Origin: Paracoccaceae bacterium
GTDB taxonomy: Bacteria; Pseudomonadota; Alphaproteobacteria; Rhodobacterales; Rhodobacteraceae
DNA: 36,494 bases
Reading direction: 5' to 3'
Assembly (NCBI GenBank): GCA_009920775.1
Contig: RFZI01000007.1
Span: forward strand, 1-36,494
The stretch's first letter is position 1, and every line of letters starts with the position of its first letter. Under the pieces are notes generated by a model that searched no databases, was not told the DNA's origin, and saw only the letters and a program-made list of their open reading frames with translations. The position numbers were made by a program, and so were the translations under genes. Below are positions 8,238-16,224 of the stretch, one piece after another.

Positions 8238-9020
8238 CTAGAAGTCCTCATAGGGGTCGACAAAGTCGCCATAGGGATCGGCATAAGGGTCGGCATAGGG
8301 ATCTGCGCCGCCCTCCATATAGGAGCTATCCACAGACACTCCAAGATCGAACCGGCGGTTCTGCAGGTAGAGAAGCCGCGCCTGTGCGTAGGGATCGGCG
8401 CTTTCGTAAAGGAGCGAATCTACTGTCGAGCCAAAGCGCCCGCGGCTGATGACTTTCTTGCCGACAAACGCATAGGGCTGCGTTTCCTGCGCCTCGACAG
8501 GGACGAGGAATTGCAACGGATCGAAAGCGAAATCTACAAGCAGGCCCGCAGTATCCCGCTCGGTCGATGGGCCTAGAAACGGCAACACGATATAGGCGCC
8601 TTCCGGCACACCCCAGACGGCCAGAGTCTGGCCGAAATCGGTTGTCTTTTCATAAACGCCGGCCTCATCTGCCGGGTCGAAAAGCCCGCCAAGTCCGATC
8701 GTAGTGTTCAAGACAAAGCGGAACGTGTTGGAAATCGCACCTTCCAGATCGCCCTGCAAAAGACCATTCACCACCATTCCCGGCAGTGCCAAGTTGTCCG
8801 CAAACTCCACAACGCGGTCGGTCAGGGCATCCGGCAAGGCTTCGGTCACCTCTGAGGCAGGCCGCAGAAGCGCCTTGTCAAGCCCCGTATTGAAATCGTG
8901 AACCCTCCGGTTCGCGCCCTCATAGGGATCGTTGATTAGCGTGCCGTCCGGCGCGGCAGAGCAGCCCGCAAGCGTGGCCGCCAAAAAGACGAGGGGCAGA
9001 ATCTGGCTGCGCTTGTACAT
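8238..9020 (-). CDS. mlaA: MlaA/VacJ outer-membrane lipoprotein
   Basis: About 260 residues with a lipoprotein signal MYKRSQILPLVFLAATLAGC (lipobox LAGC). The MlaA core includes NDPYEGANRRVHDFNTGLD, FADNLALPGMVVNGLLQGD, RFVLNTTIGLGGLFDPA, and FGQTLAVWGVPEGAYIVLPFLGPST. The protein sits in the outer membrane, normally with porins, and removes phospholipids mislocalised to the outer leaflet, passing them to MlaC. The ORF track begins at a TTG at 9032; the ATG at 9020 gives a standard lipoprotein signal and has GGCGAG upstream. The C-terminus is unusual: a run of DPY units (DPYADPYADPYGDFVDPYEDF) rich in Asp and Tyr. Confidence 0.92.
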   Translation of the reverse strand: MYKRSQILPLVFLAATLAGCSAAPDGTLINDPYEGANRRVHDFNTGLDKALLRPASEVTEALPDALTDRVVEFADNLALPGMVVNGLLQGDLEGAISNTFRFVLNTTIGLGGLFDPADEAGVYEKTTDFGQTLAVWGVPEGAYIVLPFLGPSTERDTAGLLVDFAFDPLQFLVPVEAQETQPYAFVGKKVISRGRFGSTVDSLLYESADPYAQARLLYLQNRRFDLGVSVDSSYMEGGADPYADPYADPYGDFVDPYEDF

Positions 9021-9061
9021 GGTTCTCGCCAATCACTGCTCAGTTGGCACCTTTGCCGACC

Positions 9062-9091
9062 ACATAGCCCCTTGCCCGGCAAAAGTCACAA
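9062..9091 (-). promoter_or_regulatory. Candidate mlaA promoter
   Basis: On the minus strand TTGTGA (9086-9091) and CTATGT (9062-9067) are 18 bases apart, about 42 bases before the mlaA start. The spacer contains the short palindrome TTGCCCGGCAA. The match is fair, and no other pair in the mlaA-ridA gap looks better. Confidence 0.3.
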
Positions 9092-9257
9092 GGTAACACA
9101 TCGGGATTTCCCCGGCGTGGCGCACAGGATACATCCCTCGCCCAACTGTGACACGCCCCCGCGCCCACCACAACGAAAGCTTTCTCAAGATTCGCGACAA
9201 GTCTGTTCCATAGCCGCGGCCGGCAGACTAGTTTCGTGGAAATACAAGGAGACACAC

Positions 9258-9722
9258 ATGACCGGACGTATCGAATCGCGCCTTGCAGAGCTTGGCATTT
9301 CCCTTCCCCAAGCCACCGCGCCTGTCGCCAATTATGTGCCAGCGGTGCGGACCGGATCGCAGGTGTTTGTCTCGGGGCAGGTCTCGAACGGGCCGGACGG
9401 GTTCATCAAAGGCAAGCTCGGCGCGGATATGAGCATCGAAGAGGGCGCCGCCGCCGCGCGGGCCTGCGGGCTTAGCCTCATCGCCCAGCTCAAGGCCGCC
9501 TGCGACGGCGATCTCGACCGGCTGGTGCGGGTGGTCAAGCTGGTGGGCTTTGTCAATTCCACCGCCGATTTCACCGATCAGCCCAAGGTCATCAATGGCG
9601 CCTCGGATTTGATGGTCGAGGTCTTCGGCGACGCCGGACGTCACGCACGCTCGGCGGTCAGCGCCGCCTCTCTGCCGCTTGGCGTTGCGGTCGAAATCGA
9701 GGCGATCTTCGAAGTGAAATAA
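9258..9722 (+). CDS. RidA/YjgF-family protein (about 150-aa subfamily)
   Basis: The ORF track extends upstream to 9072, but the ATG at 9258 is preceded by an excellent AAGGAGA and gives 154 aa. This is the length of the long RidA branch that starts MTGRIESRLAELGI. Conserved parts are PVANYVPAVRTGSQVFVSGQ, VVKLVGFVNSTADF, and the arginine-containing HARSAVSAASLPLGVAVEIEA that binds substrate carboxylates. RidA proteins hydrolyse reactive enamine/imine intermediates such as 2-aminoacrylate. Members of this branch are less studied than E. coli RidA and their substrate is uncertain. The stop overlaps the GDPD start (TAATG). Confidence 0.9.
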   Translation: MTGRIESRLAELGISLPQATAPVANYVPAVRTGSQVFVSGQVSNGPDGFIKGKLGADMSIEEGAAAARACGLSLIAQLKAACDGDLDRLVRVVKLVGFVNSTADFTDQPKVINGASDLMVEVFGDAGRHARSAVSAASLPLGVAVEIEAIFEVK

Positions 9723-10474
9723 TGCAACTACCCGCCACCTTTCTTGCAAAGCCCATCGCCCACCGCGCCCTGCACGATATCAAGGCGGGGCGGCCCGAGA
9801 ACTCTCTGGCGGCGGTGCGGGCGGCTGTGGCGGCGGGCTATGGCATCGAGATCGACGTCCAGCCCTCGCGCGATGGCGTGGCGATGGTGTTTCACGACTA
9901 TGATCTTGAGCGCCTGACCGGGCGGAGCGGGGCAATCGCCACGCTCGACGCCGAGGCGCTGCGGGCGATCCCGCTTCTTGGCGGCACTGAGGGCATACCG
10001 ACGTTGAGCGAGGTGCTCGATGCGGTGGCGGGCAAGGTGCCCCTCCTAATCGAGATCAAGGATCAGGACGGCCACATGGGCCCCAACCTCGGCCCCCTCG
10101 GCGCGGCGGTCGCGCGCGATCTTGAAGGCTATAGCGGCCCCGTTGCCGTCATGTCGTTCAATCCCCATGCGGTGGCCGAGATGGGGCGCCTCTGCCCATC
10201 AATCCCGCGTGGTATCACGACCTCGGCCTATATCCCCGAAGACTGGGTGCCACTGCCGACCCGCATCTGCACCTACCTGCGGGCGATCCCCGACTACGAG
10301 TCGACCGGCTCGAGCTTCATCAGCCACGAAGTCACCGACCTCGACCGCCCCCGCGTGGCCGAGATTCGCGCCCTCGGGGCGGCGATCCTGTGCTGGACGG
10401 TGACATCGCCTGAGCTAGAGGCCGAGGCAAGGAAGGTGGCCGACAACATCACCTTCGAGGGCTATCTGGCGTGA
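9722..10474 (+). CDS. Glycerophosphodiester phosphodiesterase (GDPD)
   Basis: A 250-residue TIM-barrel enzyme. Catalytic and metal-site motifs are visible in order: IAHRALHD...PENS (first histidine and arginine), GIEIDVQPSRDGVAMVFHDYDLERLTG (Glu/Asp metal ligands and second histidine), LIEIKDQDG, and WTVTSPE near the end. It cleaves glycerophosphodiesters to sn-glycerol 3-phosphate and an alcohol, aiding phospholipid turnover and phosphate or carbon salvage. No signal peptide is seen, so it is cytoplasmic like UgpQ. It is coupled to ridA by the TAATG overlap and is followed after 22 bases by the DUF482 gene; the three are probably one transcript. Confidence 0.92.
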   Translation: MQLPATFLAKPIAHRALHDIKAGRPENSLAAVRAAVAAGYGIEIDVQPSRDGVAMVFHDYDLERLTGRSGAIATLDAEALRAIPLLGGTEGIPTLSEVLDAVAGKVPLLIEIKDQDGHMGPNLGPLGAAVARDLEGYSGPVAVMSFNPHAVAEMGRLCPSIPRGITTSAYIPEDWVPLPTRICTYLRAIPDYESTGSSFISHEVTDLDRPRVAEIRALGAAILCWTVTSPELEAEARKVADNITFEGYLA

Positions 10475-10496
10475 GGCGGGAGCCAACCGAAATCCC

Positions 10497-11666
10497 ATGA
10501 CCGCCATAGTCACGATCACCCTTCACGATGGCATCGCTTCGATCGACGAGGCCGATTGGGACCGCTGCGCCGCGCCGGATGGTGTCACGGTCGATCCCTT
10601 CACCACCCACCGCTTTCTGCGGGCGCTTGAGGACAGCGGCTCGGTCGGTGAGGGAACCGGCTGGACGCCCCGCCCCATCGTGGCGCGGATTGGCGGCGAG
10701 GTGATCGGGGTCGCCCCCCTTTACGTCAAACATCACAGCCAGGGCGAATACGTCTTCGACCACAACTGGGCGCACGCCTATGAGCGCGCAGGCGGCAGCT
10801 ATTACCCCAAAGCCCAGATCGCCGTGCCTTTCACCCCCGCCACGGGCCGCCGCTTCCTCACGGCGAAGAGGCACGAGGCCGAGGCGATGGCGGCGCTGAC
10901 CCAAGGGGCAGTGCAGGTGGCGGCCGAAAACGGCCTCTCGTCGCTCCACATCACCTTCTGCACCGAGTCCGAGGCCATCGCGGGCGAGGCGCTGGGCCTG
11001 ATGCGGCGCACGAGCCAACAATTCCACTGGGAGAACCCAGGCTACCGGAGCTTTGATGATTTCCTCGCCGCCCTCTCAAGCCGCAAGCGCAAGACGATCC
11101 GGCGCGAGCGGGCCGAGGCGCAGGACTTTGGCGGCGAGATCGTCCAGCTGCGCGGCGCGGATATCCAGCCGCAGCATTGGGATGCCTTCTGGCGCTTCTA
11201 CCAAGACACCGGCAGTCGCAAATGGGGCCGGCCCTATCTCAGCCGGCCGTTCTTTGATCTGATCGGCGAAAGCATGGCCGACGACCTGCTCCTCGTCCTC
11301 GCGTTGCGCGATGGCAAACCCATCGCCGGCGCGCTCAACTTCATCGGCAGCGAGACCCTCTTCGGCCGCTACTGGGGCTGCACCGAACATTACCCCTTCC
11401 TGCATTTCGAGCTCTGCTACTATCAGGCCATCGACTATGCCATCGCCCACGGCCTCAGGGTCGAGGCCGGGGCGCAGGGCGAGCACAAGCTGGCGCGGGG
11501 CTATATGCCCGCCGAGACCCACTCGCTGCATTGGATCAACGATGCGGGCTTCCGCGAAGCGGTTTCGAAGTATCTAACCACCGAACGCCGTGCCATCGAC
11601 CACGAGATCGAGGTGCTCACAAGCTATGGGCCGTTTCGGCGGGGCGAGGCGCCCGAGCAGGATTAG
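10497..11666 (+). CDS. DUF482 / GNAT-fold (FemAB-like) family protein
   Basis: 389 residues of the family often named peptidogalycan biosynthesis protein or DUF482. Marks are the N-terminal SIDEADWDRCA, the central DHNWAHAYERAGGSYYPKAQ, the basic SSRKRKTIRRERAEA, and the C-terminal FNGLQ-like block EAGAQGEHKLARGYMP followed by THSLHWI. The fold has two acyltransferase-like halves related to FemX/FemAB enzymes. The substrate is not established; a ligase or acyl-transfer role in envelope or amino-acid modification is only suggested by fold. It is the last gene of the ridA operon, and its stop overlaps the convergent peroxiredoxin stop by a few bases. Confidence 0.85.
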   Translation: MTAIVTITLHDGIASIDEADWDRCAAPDGVTVDPFTTHRFLRALEDSGSVGEGTGWTPRPIVARIGGEVIGVAPLYVKHHSQGEYVFDHNWAHAYERAGGSYYPKAQIAVPFTPATGRRFLTAKRHEAEAMAALTQGAVQVAAENGLSSLHITFCTESEAIAGEALGLMRRTSQQFHWENPGYRSFDDFLAALSSRKRKTIRRERAEAQDFGGEIVQLRGADIQPQHWDAFWRFYQDTGSRKWGRPYLSRPFFDLIGESMADDLLLVLALRDGKPIAGALNFIGSETLFGRYWGCTEHYPFLHFELCYYQAIDYAIAHGLRVEAGAQGEHKLARGYMPAETHSLHWINDAGFREAVSKYLTTERRAIDHEIEVLTSYGPFRRGEAPEQD

Positions 11667-12145
11667 ATCTGGTCGAGCAAGTTCTCACCGCCGGAAATGG
11701 CGCAGCCCTTTTCGATTTCGGGATTGAAGATCGTCACGACACCATCCTCGACAAACATCGAATAACGTTTGGAGCGATCAAAGAAACCGGCAGGGGGTGC
11801 CGAGAATTCCATGCCGATGGCCTTGGTGAATTCCGACGCCTGATCGGCGAGAAAGGTGATCCCCGCCGCCGCGCCGCCGCTGGTCTCGCCCCAGGCGCGC
11901 ATGACATGGGGATCGTTGACCGACAGGCAGATGATCTCGTCCACGCCCTTGGCATCGAACTGCGGCTTGGTGCGCATGAAGCTCGGCAGGTGGGCCGAAG
12001 AGCAAGTGGGCGTAAACGCCCCCGGAAGCCCGAAGATGATGACGCGCCGGCCCTTGAGGCGGCTTGCAAGGTCGACCTGCTGGACGCCATCCGGCCCCAT
12101 CATCGTCAGCGTGGCGTTCGGCAGTTTCTGCCCGACTTCAATCAT
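11663..12145 (-). CDS. Peroxiredoxin (Prx5-like)
   Basis: A 160-residue thioredoxin-fold peroxidase. The signature PGAFTPTCSSAHLPSF places the peroxidatic cysteine at residue 48, preceded by the conserved Pro-x-x-x-Thr. A further cysteine in EIICLSVNDP (about 73) and a C-terminal GCAISGG resemble glutaredoxin- or thioredoxin-dependent Prx5 enzymes. It reduces hydrogen peroxide and alkyl hydroperoxides in the cytoplasm. The start has GGGAGAG upstream. It is transcribed divergently from the FAD-dependent reductase gene with about 80 bases between starts, and the two could share redox control, though no OxyR site is evident. Confidence 0.93.
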   Translation of the reverse strand: MIEVGQKLPNATLTMMGPDGVQQVDLASRLKGRRVIIFGLPGAFTPTCSSAHLPSFMRTKPQFDAKGVDEIICLSVNDPHVMRAWGETSGGAAAGITFLADQASEFTKAIGMEFSAPPAGFFDRSKRYSMFVEDGVVTIFNPEIEKGCAISGGENLLDQI

Positions 12146-12166
12146 CCGTTACTCTCCCAAAAGCGG

Positions 12167-12194
12167 TTGCCCGTGTTCTCGGCCACGTTATAGG
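12167..12194 (+). promoter_or_regulatory. Candidate promoter of the FAD-reductase-rsmD transcript
   Basis: TTGCCC (12167-12172) and TATAGG (12189-12194) with a 16-base spacer lie about 32 bases before the ATG at 12227, in the gap shared with the divergent peroxiredoxin gene. Confidence 0.45.
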
Positions 12195-12226
12195 TTGAGG
12201 TGCTGCAGAGACCAGAGGGCAATGTC

Positions 12227-13344
12227 ATGGACCATTTCGTTGTTGTCGGCGGCGGGCAGGCGGGGGCCAGCCTTGTCGCCAGACTTCGTACGAGCGGTTT
12301 CGAGGGCCGGATCACTTTGATCTGCGGCGAGGATGTTCCGCCCTATCAGCGCCCGCCTCTGTCAAAGGGTTATCTCTTGGGCGAGATGGAGCTTGAGCGG
12401 CTGTTCCTGCGCTCGCCCGATTTCTACCCCGAACACAACATCGACCTGCGGCTCTCGACCCATGTGAGTGCGATTGATCCTGCGGCCAAGACGGTGACAA
12501 CCAGCACAGGCGAGGTCATCGCCTATGACAAAATGGCCCTGACCACCGGCTCGACCCCGCGCCGCCTTCCCGCCACGATCGGCGGCGATCTGGAGGGCGT
12601 TTTCACTATGCGCGACCTCAAGGACGCTGACCGGCTTGCCCCCGAGATGCAGCCGGGGCGGCATATGCTCGTGATCGGCGGTGGCTATATCGGGCTTGAG
12701 GCGGCGGCGGTGGCGGCCAAAAGCGGCCTCAAGGTCACGCTGATCGAAATGGCGGACCGTATTCTTCAACGCGTCGCCGCGCCGATTACCTCGGATTTCT
12801 TCCGCGATCTTCACAGAGGCCACGGCGTCGATATCCGCGAGGGCATCGGCCTCAAAAGCCTTACCGGCGAGGGCCATGTCTGCGGGGCTGACTTGAGCGA
12901 CGGCAGCCACCTCAACGTCGATCTGGTGATCGTCGGCATCGGCATTACGCCCAACACCCAGCTTGCCGAGGCCGCGGGCCTGACAATCGAGAATGGCATC
13001 TGGACCGACAGCCACGGCCGCACCAGCGACCCCAACAGGCGCAGAACATGATGGGCGGTGATGTCGCCTATCAGCCGAAACCGTGGTTCTGGTCGGATCA
13101 ATACGACTGCAAGCTGCAGATCGGCGGGCTCAATATGGGCTATGATGCGGTGCATCTGCGCAAAGCGGCAGGTGAGAGCCAGTCCCATTGGTACTACAAG
13201 GGCGATGAGCTGATCGCTGTCGACGCGATGAACGATCCGCGCGACTATATGGTGGGCAAGCGGCTCATCGAGGCGGGCAAATCGCCAAGCCCCGAGGTGA
13301 TCCGCGATCCGGCGACCGATATGAAGGCGCTTTTGCGCTCGTGA
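12227..13344 (+). pseudogene. FAD-dependent ferredoxin-reductase-type oxidoreductase, broken by an internal deletion and frameshift
   Basis: The first part (12227 to about 13036, 270 codons) opens with the FAD Rossmann motif VVVGGGQAGASLVARLR. It then has YQRPPLSKGYL, the NAD(P) motif VIGGGYIGLEAAAVAAKSGLKV, and GIGITPNTQLAEAAGL up to SHGRTSDP. The remainder (about 13036-13344, 102 codons, MMGGDVAYQPKPWFWSDQYD...) is in another frame and is the usual C-terminal domain of rubredoxin/ferredoxin reductases. Between SDP and QAQN the family has about 30 residues with the second FAD-binding motif (AAGDC) and RLESVPNA; all are missing. The original would be about 400 aa. As written, the protein stops at 13051. 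The 3' end overlaps the rsmD start (GTGA). Confidence 0.85.
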
Positions 13345-13904
13345 GGATCATCGGCGGCCAGCACCGCGGGCTGACGCTCGCCTCGGTCGGCAGGGGCGAT
13401 GCGGCGGCGCATCTGCGGCCGACCGCTGATAGGGTGCGCGAGAGCCTCTTCAACGTGCTTCTTGGTGGCCGGTTCGACGATCCGGTGACGGATGCCCGCG
13501 TGCTCGACCTTTTCGCCGGAACCGGCGCCTTGGGCCTTGAGGCGCTGTCGCGGGGCGCGGCCTTCGCCACTTTCGTCGATGATGGCCGCGTGGCGCAATC
13601 GCTGATCCGCGAGAACATCGGCAAATGCCGGCGCGAGGCCGATAGCCGCCTCGTCGCCCGCGATGCGACCCGCCTTGCCGCCCACACAGAAGCGCCCTAT
13701 TCCCTCGTCTTTCTCGATCCGCCCTATGGCAAGGGCTTGGGCGAGAAGGCGCTGGCCGCCGCTTTTGCGGGGGGCTGGATCGCGCCGGGGGCGCTGATCG
13801 TCTGGGAAGAGAACACCGCTCAAGCCGCGCCGGAAGGAACGACGCTTCTTGACCAGCGCCGCTACGGCGATACCTGGATCACGATCCTTCGGGCCGATCA
13901 GTAG
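13341..13904 (+). CDS. rsmD: 16S rRNA (guanine(966)-N(2))-methyltransferase RsmD
   Basis: 187 residues. N-terminal MRIIGGQHRG and LRPTADRVRESLFNVL are diagnostic for RsmD. The SAM-binding motif I is VLDLFAGTGALGLEALSRGA (about 52-71) and the catalytic motif IV is LVFLDPPYGKGL. It methylates G966 of 16S rRNA (E. coli numbering) during assembly of the 30S subunit. The GTG start overlaps the stop of the upstream reductase fragment, so its translation normally depends on that gene; the frameshift there (premature stop at 13051) could reduce coupled translation. The 3' end overlaps map by seven bases, convergently. Confidence 0.94.
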   Translation: MRIIGGQHRGLTLASVGRGDAAAHLRPTADRVRESLFNVLLGGRFDDPVTDARVLDLFAGTGALGLEALSRGAAFATFVDDGRVAQSLIRENIGKCRREADSRLVARDATRLAAHTEAPYSLVFLDPPYGKGLGEKALAAAFAGGWIAPGALIVWEENTAQAAPEGTTLLDQRRYGDTWITILRADQ

Positions 13905-14704
13905 GTCGGGTGAAACTTGCCTGCGGGCGAAAGCGTGAAGATATCAGCGCCATCGGCCGTGATCCCCACCGAATGCTCGAACTGCGCCGAGAGCGACTTG
14001 TCGCGCGTCACGGCGGTCCAGTCGTCGGCCAAGACCTTGGTCTCGGGGCGGCCGAGGTTCACCATCGGCTCGATGGTGAAGAACATCCCCTCTTCAAGGA
14101 CAGGGCCGGTGCCTGCGCGGCCATAGTGCAGAACGTTGGGTGGGGCATGGAACACACGGCCAAGGCCGTGGCCGCAGAAATCGCGGACAACGCTCATGCG
14201 GTTGGCCTCGACATAGGTCTGGATCGCGTTGCCGATATCGCCAAAGGTATTGCCGGGCTTGGCCGCCTCGATCCCCTTCATCAGCGCGTCATGGGTCACT
14301 TGGATGAGCCGCTCGGCCTTGCGCGAGAGGTTGCCCGCCACATACATCCGGCTCGTATCGCCATACCAGCCATCGACGATCACGGTCACGTCGACGTTGA
14401 GGATATCGCCATCCTTGAGAACCTTAGGGCTTGGGATACCGTGGCAGACCACATGGTTCACGCTGATGCAGCTCGCGTGCTGATAGCCTTTATAGCCGAT
14501 GGTGGCCGAGACAGCGCCAGCCGCTTCGACCATACGGGTGATCTCGGCGTCGATCTCTTCTGTGGTGCGGCCCGGTTCGATCATCGGGATGATATCGTCG
14601 AGGATCTGCGCGGCGAGGCGGCCAGCTTTGTGCATTCCGGCGAAATCCGCGTCCTCGTAGATGCGGATGCCGTCTCTTGTCAGCCTGCCCTTTGAATTGT
14701 CCAC
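13898..14704 (-). CDS. map: Type I methionine aminopeptidase
   Basis: 268 residues. Metal ligands and substrate pocket are seen in NVDVTVIVDGWYGDTSR (two Asp), FCGHGLGRVFHAPPNVLHYG (His), EEGMFFTIEPMV (Glu), and SAQFEHSVGITADG (Glu). It removes the initiator methionine from nascent proteins in the cytoplasm and is essential in most bacteria. The start is GTG, with AAGGA 7 bases upstream, giving MDNSKGRLTRDGIRIY. It follows sfsA in the same direction with a 51-base gap holding an inverted repeat. Confidence 0.96.
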   Translation of the reverse strand: MDNSKGRLTRDGIRIYEDADFAGMHKAGRLAAQILDDIIPMIEPGRTTEEIDAEITRMVEAAGAVSATIGYKGYQHASCISVNHVVCHGIPSPKVLKDGDILNVDVTVIVDGWYGDTSRMYVAGNLSRKAERLIQVTHDALMKGIEAAKPGNTFGDIGNAIQTYVEANRMSVVRDFCGHGLGRVFHAPPNVLHYGRAGTGPVLEEGMFFTIEPMVNLGRPETKVLADDWTAVTRDKSLSAQFEHSVGITADGADIFTLSPAGKFHPTY

Positions 14705-14724
14705 GTCGCGTCCTTTCGGTCTTT

Positions 14725-14750
14725 CCCGCCCAATAGGCGAAATCGGCGGG
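14725..14750 (-). repeat. Inverted repeat between sfsA and map
   Basis: CCCGCC (14725-14730) and GGCGGG (14745-14750) are separated by 14 bases. Read leftward it could form a hairpin just after the sfsA stop, but no T-run follows. It may be a weak attenuator or a chance GC-rich match. Confidence 0.3.
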
Positions 14751-14755
14751 ATGAT

Positions 14756-15460
14756 CTAGACCTGCACGAAGAGCCGCTCGCCGAAGGTGACGCCCTCGGG
14801 ATCGATCACACAGTCATAGGCGATGGCCTCGACGCCCGCCCGCGTCGCCGCCTCAAAGGCCTCGCCATAGGCGGGGTCGATATCCGTGGCGATGCCCGCA
14901 TGGGTTATATCGGTGCGCATGATGAGGAAGAGAAGGACCGAGCGATGGCCTGAGCGGACCTCTTGCGCGAGGTCGTGCAGATGCCGCGCACCCCGTGCGG
15001 TCACCGCATCGGGAAACTGGGCAAGGCTGGAGACGCGGGAAAGCGTGACGCTCTTCACCTCGAGATAGCAATCGGGGCGGCCCTCGCCCGAGAGCAGGAA
15101 ATCGACGCGGCTGCGCTCGCCATAGCGGACTTCGGGGCGATGCAGGCCATAGCCCGAAAGCTCGGGGATACGATCAGCTGCGAGCGCCTCGGCCACCACG
15201 CGGTTGGCCAGCGAGGTATCGACGCAGGTGAAATGCCCTGTGCGATGATCGACCAGCTGCCAGCTATAGCGCAGCTTGCGCTTGGGGTCGTCGTTGCGTT
15301 CGACCCAGATCTGGGTGCCCGGCTCGGCGAGGCCGGTCATGGCACCGGGGTTGGCGATATGGGCCGTCGCCTCTGTGCCATCGTGAAAGCGTATGTCTGC
15401 GAGGAACCGCTTGTAGCGGCGGATCAGCATCGCAGGCAGAAGAGGAGTGGAAAACCGCAT
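14756..15460 (-). CDS. sfsA: DNA/RNA nuclease SfsA family protein
   Basis: 234 residues. Family motifs are LIRRYKRFLADI, AHIANPGAMTGL near the N-terminus, YGERSRVDFLL and CYLEVKSVTL (the nuclease-like Asp/Glu-x-Lys core), and FPDAVTARGARHL. SfsA binds DNA and was first linked to maltose metabolism in E. coli; its core resembles PD-(D/E)xK nucleases. No Shine-Dalgarno sequence precedes the ATG, and a TATAGG box lies only 8 bases upstream on this strand, so the mRNA may have almost no leader. It is divergent from the cinA-like gene with 41 bases between starts. Confidence 0.93.
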   Translation of the reverse strand: MRFSTPLLPAMLIRRYKRFLADIRFHDGTEATAHIANPGAMTGLAEPGTQIWVERNDDPKRKLRYSWQLVDHRTGHFTCVDTSLANRVVAEALAADRIPELSGYGLHRPEVRYGERSRVDFLLSGEGRPDCYLEVKSVTLSRVSSLAQFPDAVTARGARHLHDLAQEVRSGHRSVLLFLIMRTDITHAGIATDIDPAYGEAFEAATRAGVEAIAYDCVIDPEGVTFGERLFVQV

Positions 15461-15501
15461 GGGCCGGACCTATACCGAAATCAGTCCCGAAGGAGAAGCC
15501 G

Positions 15502-16224
15502 ATGACCAACCCGACCGCCGCGATGCTTGTGATCGGAGACGAGATCCTCTCGGGCCGGACGCTTGACACCAACACCCAGCATCTCGCCACGCGACTCACG
15601 CAGATGGGCATACGCATGGCCGAGGTGCGGGTTGTGCCGGACGTGCACGAGGTGATTGTCAATGCAGTGAATACGCTGCGGGCGGCCTATACCCATGTGT
15701 TCACATCGGGCGGGATCGGCCCAACCCATGATGATATCACCGCCGACTGTATCGCCGCGGCTTTTGGCGTGACGATCGGCATCCGCGACGATGCGCACGC
15801 AATCCTGCAGGCGCATTACGACCGCTCGGGCCTTGAGTTCAACGCCGCCCGCCAGCGGATGGCCCGTATCCCCGAAGGCGCGACCCTGATCGACAACCCG
15901 ATCAGCGCGGCGCCGGGGTTCACCATCGGCAATGTCCATGTGATGGCAGGGGTGCCGGATGTGTTCCACGCCATGGTCGCGGGCGTCTTACCGACGATCA
16001 CCGGAGGCGCGCCGCTTCTGTCGCAGACGCTGCGGGTGATGCGGGGCGAGGGCGAGGTTGCCGCCCCTCTCGGCGCGATTGCCGTCGATTTTCCCGATCT
16101 GTCGATTGGTTCCTATCCGTTCCAGCACAACGGCGCCTATGGCACCAACATCGTCGTGCGTGGCACCGATGGCGGGATGATCGACCGCGCCATGATCCGC
16201 GTGGCGGCGCTGGCGGGGAAATGA
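15502..16224 (+). CDS. CinA-like molybdopterin-binding domain protein
   Basis: 240 residues made almost entirely of the MoCF/MoaB-like domain: the N-terminal MLVIGDEILSGRTLDTNTQ and the signature VFTSGGIGPTHDDITADC at about residues 67-85. Full-length CinA (about 415 aa) also carries a nicotinamide-nucleotide amidase domain, which is absent here, as in many alphaproteobacterial stand-alone copies. CinA-N domains have ADP-ribose pyrophosphatase activity in some species; the role of this short form is not settled. It has a strong AAGGAGA before its ATG and is the first gene of a four-gene operon with overlapping junctions. Confidence 0.9.
   Translation: MTNPTAAMLVIGDEILSGRTLDTNTQHLATRLTQMGIRMAEVRVVPDVHEVIVNAVNTLRAAYTHVFTSGGIGPTHDDITADCIAAAFGVTIGIRDDAHAILQAHYDRSGLEFNAARQRMARIPEGATLIDNPISAAPGFTIGNVHVMAGVPDVFHAMVAGVLPTITGGAPLLSQTLRVMRGEGEVAAPLGAIAVDFPDLSIGSYPFQHNGAYGTNIVVRGTDGGMIDRAMIRVAALAGK

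Noticed and set aside
8238-8310. DPY-coding repeat as an assembly artefact
   Set aside because: The units vary (ADPYADPYGDFVDPYEDF), the frame is kept to a proper stop, and the next gene starts immediately, so it looks genuine.
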